The position numbers were made by a program, and so were the translations under genes. Positions 25,201-31,200 of a stretch of DNA of 32,239 nt are shown piece after piece. Every line of letters starts with the position of its first letter. Position 1 is the first letter of the stretch. The notes under the pieces are model-generated. The model saw only the letters and a list, made by a program, of their open reading frames with translations. It had not been told where the DNA came from and searched no databases. This stretch comes from Acanthaster planci (taxonomy: Eukaryota; Echinodermata; Asteroidea; Valvatida; Acanthasteridae): assembly GCF_001949145.1 (NCBI RefSeq), contig NW_019091381.1, positions 861,149 through 893,387 of the forward strand, given 5' to 3'.

Positions 25201-28200
25201 AGAACAACAGGGTTCTTTTGCAGTGTCCAACAGTCGCTATCCCTGTTGCAAGAATCAAGTGGTTTAAAGACAACAGGCCTTTGCACACGTATGTACAAAT
25301 TCCACTTCAGGATTGATTCCGACTGGTAAAAAGGCTGGGAAAATTTTGATTTTTTTTTCAAGTTATTCAGACGCTTTGAGGAAGCATCCAAAAGTGTACA
25401 GACCATTTATGTCACATTATTTTGTGCTTGGTTCCATGGTGAAGTCTGATATTATTCATGAGTTTGAAGTATTCAGTGGTAACGTACCAATATGTTAAAG
25501 ACTTGCTGTAAATGAACAGATTTTTTCACCGGCTTATTTTGACAGGTCTCAAAACGTTGTTATCCGAGATGGTGGTATGGCGTTAGAGATTCGTGATGCA
25601 CAGTTGCTGAATAATGGACGATACCACTGTGTAGCAACCAACATCGTTGGAGAAAGCACCAAGTATTTTGCTGTGGAGGTCTTCAGTATGTATCAAGCAT
25701 TCCAAATCATTGCACAGTTGGTGAATAAACCTCTGTTTCTCATTAGTTACAAAGTGTCCAGTTTTCAGCGTAATCAAGTTGTTTTTTTTCAACAGTTCCT
25801 CCACAGCCAGTGAACAGCAATCCAAATAGCACTTCAGTTGACACCCAGAAATCTGTCACTCTGAATTGTGAGAGTGAAGGTTACCCCCTACCTACAATCA
25901 CGTGGACGAAAAATGGAGTGTTCATTTCACCGGCTAGTTCAAGGTGCGAAAAAAAAGCAACTTTCTTGGCAGTAATGTGGACAAAACAAAAGAATATTGT
26001 GTTTCATTTACCTGTAATTTACAGGGTGTGATATTATGTTTAATACAAATATGAAAACATGATACTTGAAACAATTCTTGTTAATGTTCAATGTAGATAC
26101 CAGATTTCATCAGGCATCCTTCATATTCCTGAGGTCAGTGTTGCTGACATGGGCTTCTACGAGTGCTTTGTCTCAAACATTGCCGGCAACTTTACCAAAT
26201 CATTCACTCTGGAAGTCTTAGGTAAATCTATATTTCATTTCTTTCAATACAGCTTCAATTATGTTTCCTTATGGTTTTACATATTCCATTGAACTCCTTG
26301 GATGGCAGGCTTAAGATTTACAATTATCGGTGAGGTGAAATTTGTTTTATCTAAAACTTCAGTTAATCCCATCAGCTGCACTTTCCAAACAATTACTTCA
26401 ACATGAATGATGAAGCACTTTGATTCAGGTCTCTGACAGTAAATTAAGAATGATTCAAGCCAAGATATACAGTCTTTCAGATAAGGGTCATTTGAGATCA
26501 GTTTGTTTATCTTCTTGTGTTCAGTGGCTCCAACCATCGAGCCTATCCGTGGCCCCATCTCGGTCAGCTTGGGTCGTCCCATCCGCATCCCTTGCACTGC
26601 CTCTGGCAACCCTCGTCCTACCATCACCTGGCAGAAGAACAATCAAATCTTGACCTCTGACATGGGTTATACCATTCTGGACAATGGGATGTTGATGATT
26701 GATAGTTCAGAGATGAGTCATGCCGGACGTTACATCTGTATAGCCCGAAGCAAAGCAGGGTCATCTGTGTTGAGGGTGGACCTACAAGTCCAAGGTATGG
26801 TAGAATTTTGGAACACCTAGGAAGCAGGAGAGACTTATGTTTCTAAAACTGTTCCTAAAAATTTGGGCCAACTTATTTCACTGAGTTAATGCGTGCCTCA
26901 GATCATTGTTGATGTTTTTTGAGTCCCTTGAAGATTATCTACTGATTTTTTATTTTTTTGTAAATCTGTTCTCAACATGTAGTGAGGCCTTCCATTGAGG
27001 GACCAGCATTCAGTGAACACTCGGTTACCGAGGAAGACCAGATCACTCTGTCCTGTGAAGTGAGTGGTATCCCACCACCCGTCATTCGTTGGATCCATAA
27101 CAGCCAAGAGATCACAGGGAACAGTTTCCATCACAACATTCTACCCAGTGGCTCATTGCAGATACCAGTAGTTCGTCGTGAGGACCAGGGATTGTATGTA
27201 TGCTTTGCTGATAATGGAGTTGGCATCGCTCAGGTGCAGCGATATCTGGAGGTCCAAGGTAAGCAATACATATATGCAAAACATGTTCGTCATTAACTCT
27301 ATCAGTGGGACTGTTTGATTTTAATGTGAATTTCCTTGTCAGCATACATAAAGTATGTGTATCTATCAGCAGACACTTTCCAACCAAACAACTCTGTTAT
27401 ATAGTTTGGTTTTGTAGCATTCTTTTATGCGGGCACCCAATTACCAGTCCTTTGATGTGTATCTTTGCTTTAAAAAAGTAATGAAAATAGTTTAATATTG
27501 GAATAAGCATTAAGTTGAAGTAAGTGTCGTTCCCATTATTTATGTAAGTCATCTGTCTTTTACAGAATATTCATTTTCAAAATGTATTTTTGCGTTGGGG
27601 AGATGTTAATTTAAAAAACGGGTTTTGCCCTTACCCAACGTATATATTAATAAACAAGCTTGTCACTTTTTTCGCAAGCTCTCGGACAAGCACTGAGCAT
27701 ACAAAAGTCACAAGCTCTCGGACAAGCACTGAGCATACCGTGTTTATTAATATGTACGTTGGGTAAGGGCAAAACCCGTTTTATAAATTAACATCTCCCC
27801 AACGCAAAAATACATCTTGAAAATAGTTCACGGTACCCGCTGCTTCACCTGACTCGGACTGGCCAACCGACCCCGGCAAGCTCGGTGGTCGAGTGGTTAA
27901 GACGTCTGCACTAGTAAGCGGGAGGTCGTGGGTTCAAGTCCCACCCTTGTAAGCTTGTGACTTTTTTCGCAAGCTCTCGGACAAGCACTGAGAATATTCA
28001 TTTCCATTTTGAAATCTGAAACTTGAGTTTTATTGTACCATTTATTGCTTCCTTAAGTTTTCTTGCATTCTTGAATTTCATTTCTTTATTGCATCTTTGT
28101 TTTTCCCCCAGTTCCTCCAAGTCCAAATCCTCGTCAGCCCTCAGAGTTCTTTGTCAATACGGGTAGTGTTGCTCGCCTATCTTGCATCATTGATGGCTTC

Positions 28201-31200
28201 CCACCCCCCACAATCACTTGGGAAAAGGACGGACAACCCATTGATACCTCAAGACGGTTATCTGTTGAAGACGATGGCACATTGGTCATTCAGCAAGTTC
28301 AAGTAGGAACTTTGTCACCGTCTGTCTTTCAAAATAAACCTGACAAGTCTGTGCTTTGGGTTGTCTTCAACCATATTTCATCATTTGTCTTATTTTGATC
28401 TCAGTTTCATTTGGACTTTTTTTCTTTCAGTTATAGCCTCTTGGTTGTTGTACATGAAGCCTCGTAATGGATACATTATTGTTGTCATGTCATTCATTTC
28501 ATAAAATGAAATCATTTGTTATATTTTTGTCTTTTAGGAAAGTGACAGTGGTCAGTATGTTTGCACGGCAATCAATGCAGTTGGACACGTAACGAGAACT
28601 GTGGTACTGACAATACATGGTAAGATGTCAGAAGATAGCAGTCAGATCAAAGCTGAATACAGTCCACTCTCGGTAATACGAGCTCGGGTAAGACGAGCAT
28701 ATTTGCCAGTCCCGACTAAATTGTGCACATTCCTATGAGGGAAAATTGTGTAATACGAGCTCGGATGTTACGAGATTTCGCTTAAGACAAGCATTTCTTG
28801 TGCGCCGGCTGAGTGCAAATCTATTGCTATCTGTCTATTTAGCTCAAGCTTTTTTGATGGCAACTTGTCAATCAGCCAGTCCATTCAATTTTGAAAGGTG
28901 CTTCCGTAATTTATGCGCGTAGAGTAGAACAGTACTGCAGTTTTCCCTCACCGAATCAAGCTATTTGTGTCCGATATACCGGTGCCACAAGAGATATGAA
29001 CAGTGGGCATTTGCTGTTCCTGAACCCAACATACATAATTCTTTGTGGTAGCTCTGGTACCACCTGAACACAAGTGAGTGCTGCCAAAAGCACTAAGATA
29101 TTTAGGACAGTGGTGAACAAAAGAAATCTTTTGTATGATTCCCCTGCCCCCCAAAAATTCCCCAAGACCAAAGTCCCCCCAGGAAACTAATAAAACTTGT
29201 GCTCTATAACCAAAAACCCTGCCCCAAAAACTGCCCACCCCTGTCAAAAAATCATTACCTGCTCCCCACCGTAACATGAAAATATCACCCTTTTCGATTT
29301 TGAAAATTCTATAAATTCTCAATTCAAGAAAATCATGGCTAAACCGTGATTTTCAGTCCAAAAATATTTTAGAAAATAACATCCACAAGTTTAGAAGAAA
29401 AAAGTGCATCTCTCGTTAACAATTTATCACCAATCCCATACGCCTTTCCAAGTAAAATCCGATATTCGCCTTCTGCTTTCCACATCACCAATAGCTGGTT
29501 TCCTCTCAATTTTTTGTGTAACAAGCGCAGCTCTGGTGTTGGTTACCAACTAAAATGTTAATGTACCTATGTTATGTGCGTGAATGTCGATCTCATTACG
29601 GCGTGCGGGGACGTGTGACACCGCACCGCTCTGAATCAACGACTGGTGGAAAGTCCGCTTCCTCCGTTCTTACATTTTATGATTAGTCTTTATTACAAGT
29701 CTTTATTCATTAAACTGTTCATATACATCTCACTTTCCTGAAGTTTTTGAAATCAAAGTCATGTAACAAAACCGGCATACGTGCCTTTAAACAAAAAGTT
29801 ATACTTGTACACATGTACGCTTTACCTGTGGTCGATTGGTGATACATACGTTGAGCAGGACGGCAATTTTCGCGTAAGACAAGATCCAGATAATATGAGC
29901 TAATTTAGGAAGTCCCAAGGCCCTCGTATTAATGAAAGTCGAATAGGAAATAACTGAGTAGGACTCCTTTCAATTTGTCTCATTTACAATGATTTGTAAC
30001 TTTAATACAATTTATATTTTGCCATCAACACTTGCCATAAACTTTGCATAATTCTGCTAATCTCTTATTGTTTTGGTGACAGTTGGTCCACGTTTTGTCC
30101 GTTTCCCCAATGACATTGAGCTTGGCATCAGAGATCGTTTGGAGTTGGTCTGTGAAGCACAAGGCAACCCACCTCCCCAGATTACCTGGTACATCAATGG
30201 CACTCAGACAGTCAGTAAGTTGGATTCTTATGTGGTCTTCTAAGTTAAAACTGATTCACTGCAGATGAGACATTGTTTGGACCCTGTTGCGCTTTGTAAA
30301 TGTCAGTTTGACCATCAAAAAACATTGGAGGAAAGCACTGATATTTTGATTTGTAATATTTATGGAATGATATTAAATTGATAATGAATATTTTACACCA
30401 GGTCCGCCCACTGTCAATGGTAGAAGCACCTATGTGATTGATAGTATCAGTAAGGATGATGAAGGAACATACAAATGCTCAGCTGAAAACACCTTGGGAA
30501 ATCGTGCTGCATCAGCAGTTGTTATTGTCAGAGGTAGGCGCAAAATTTGTGTTGTAAATGTATATGTCAGAAAAAACATATGAAAATATGCAAGTTTGGG
30601 TTGAATTAAGCTTGAATTAAGATAGAAACACCAACCAGTGCCAGGTTTTGTCCTAAAAAAATGTATTTCAGAATAGAGATATTGACAATTTTGGACAGAA
30701 TCAACAAGAGGGTTATTGATGCCGGAGTGATATGATACAAATCACCATTTCGTCAGTCTTTTCAACTGGAAAAGTAAAATAACAGTGAGTAAAACTGAAG
30801 ATAAATGAAAACTGGAATCTTGGCCTTCTTTTCATCGGCTGACTCGATATCTTTCCTCACCAGTTCCACCAACTATTTCAGTCTCTGCTGACGACAAGGT
30901 TGTCCGTGTGAGTGACATCACCGTGTTAGACTGTGCTTCACAAGGTGACCCACCCCCTGAAGTCGTCTGGCTTAAAGGCAATAAGATTGTAACCTTCAAT
31001 GACAGGATCCAGAAAGCTCCTAATGGCTCACTCATCATTTACGGGACAAAGGTTAGTTTTATAGTATTTGTAGCTATGGGAATCCAACCCCCAACGCATA
31101 CCGTGTACCATGCAAATAGAATTCCAGATGTTGATCCAATGGGTTTTTGTTGTTATCTTGTCTTTATCTGACATTCAAGTAACAATTGAACTAATGACTG

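Larger units (their letters stand above)
16043..26524 (+). other. Set of ordinary introns between Ig12 and Ig29
   Basis: Introns over 300 bp in this span are 16043-16461, 18368-18715, 18889-19294, 19953-20356, 21652-21969, 22679-23091, 23362-23832, 24118-24469, 24770-25149 and 26222-26524. All are AT-rich with GT-AG ends. I noticed no transposon ends, tandem arrays, RNA genes or missed exons in them. Confidence 0.6.
27564..28003. mobile_element. Composite insertion: foldback plus tRNA-derived SINE with 13-bp target duplication
   Basis: AGAATATTCATTT occurs at 27564-27576 and 27991-28003 and brackets everything between. Inside are an 83-bp-arm inverted repeat (27573-27824), a 50-bp spacer, a tRNA-like unit and a tail. 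The tail motif CAAGCTCTCGGACAAGCACT occurs three times, twice in the hairpin loop (27675-27702 and 27711-27738, 28 bp identical) and once after the tRNA-like unit (from 27970). A single insertion event, or insertion of one element into another followed by duplication, would explain this. Confidence 0.75.
27259..28111 (+). other. Intron between Ig30 and Ig31, carrying a composite insertion
   Basis: Half of this 853-bp intron is the foldback/SINE composite at 27564-28003. The sequence outside the 13-bp duplication (27259-27563 and 28004-28111) looks like ordinary AT-rich intron. Confidence 0.75.

Noticed and set aside
27879-27967. Functional tRNA gene
   Set aside because: A and B boxes and the T stem are good, but the anticodon loop has 8 bases and the acceptor stem does not pair, so a SINE is more likely.
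28948-29322. 124-codon minus-strand frame as a gene
   Set aside because: It lies in a C-rich transposon relic, has low-complexity Gly/Phe composition and shows no domain.
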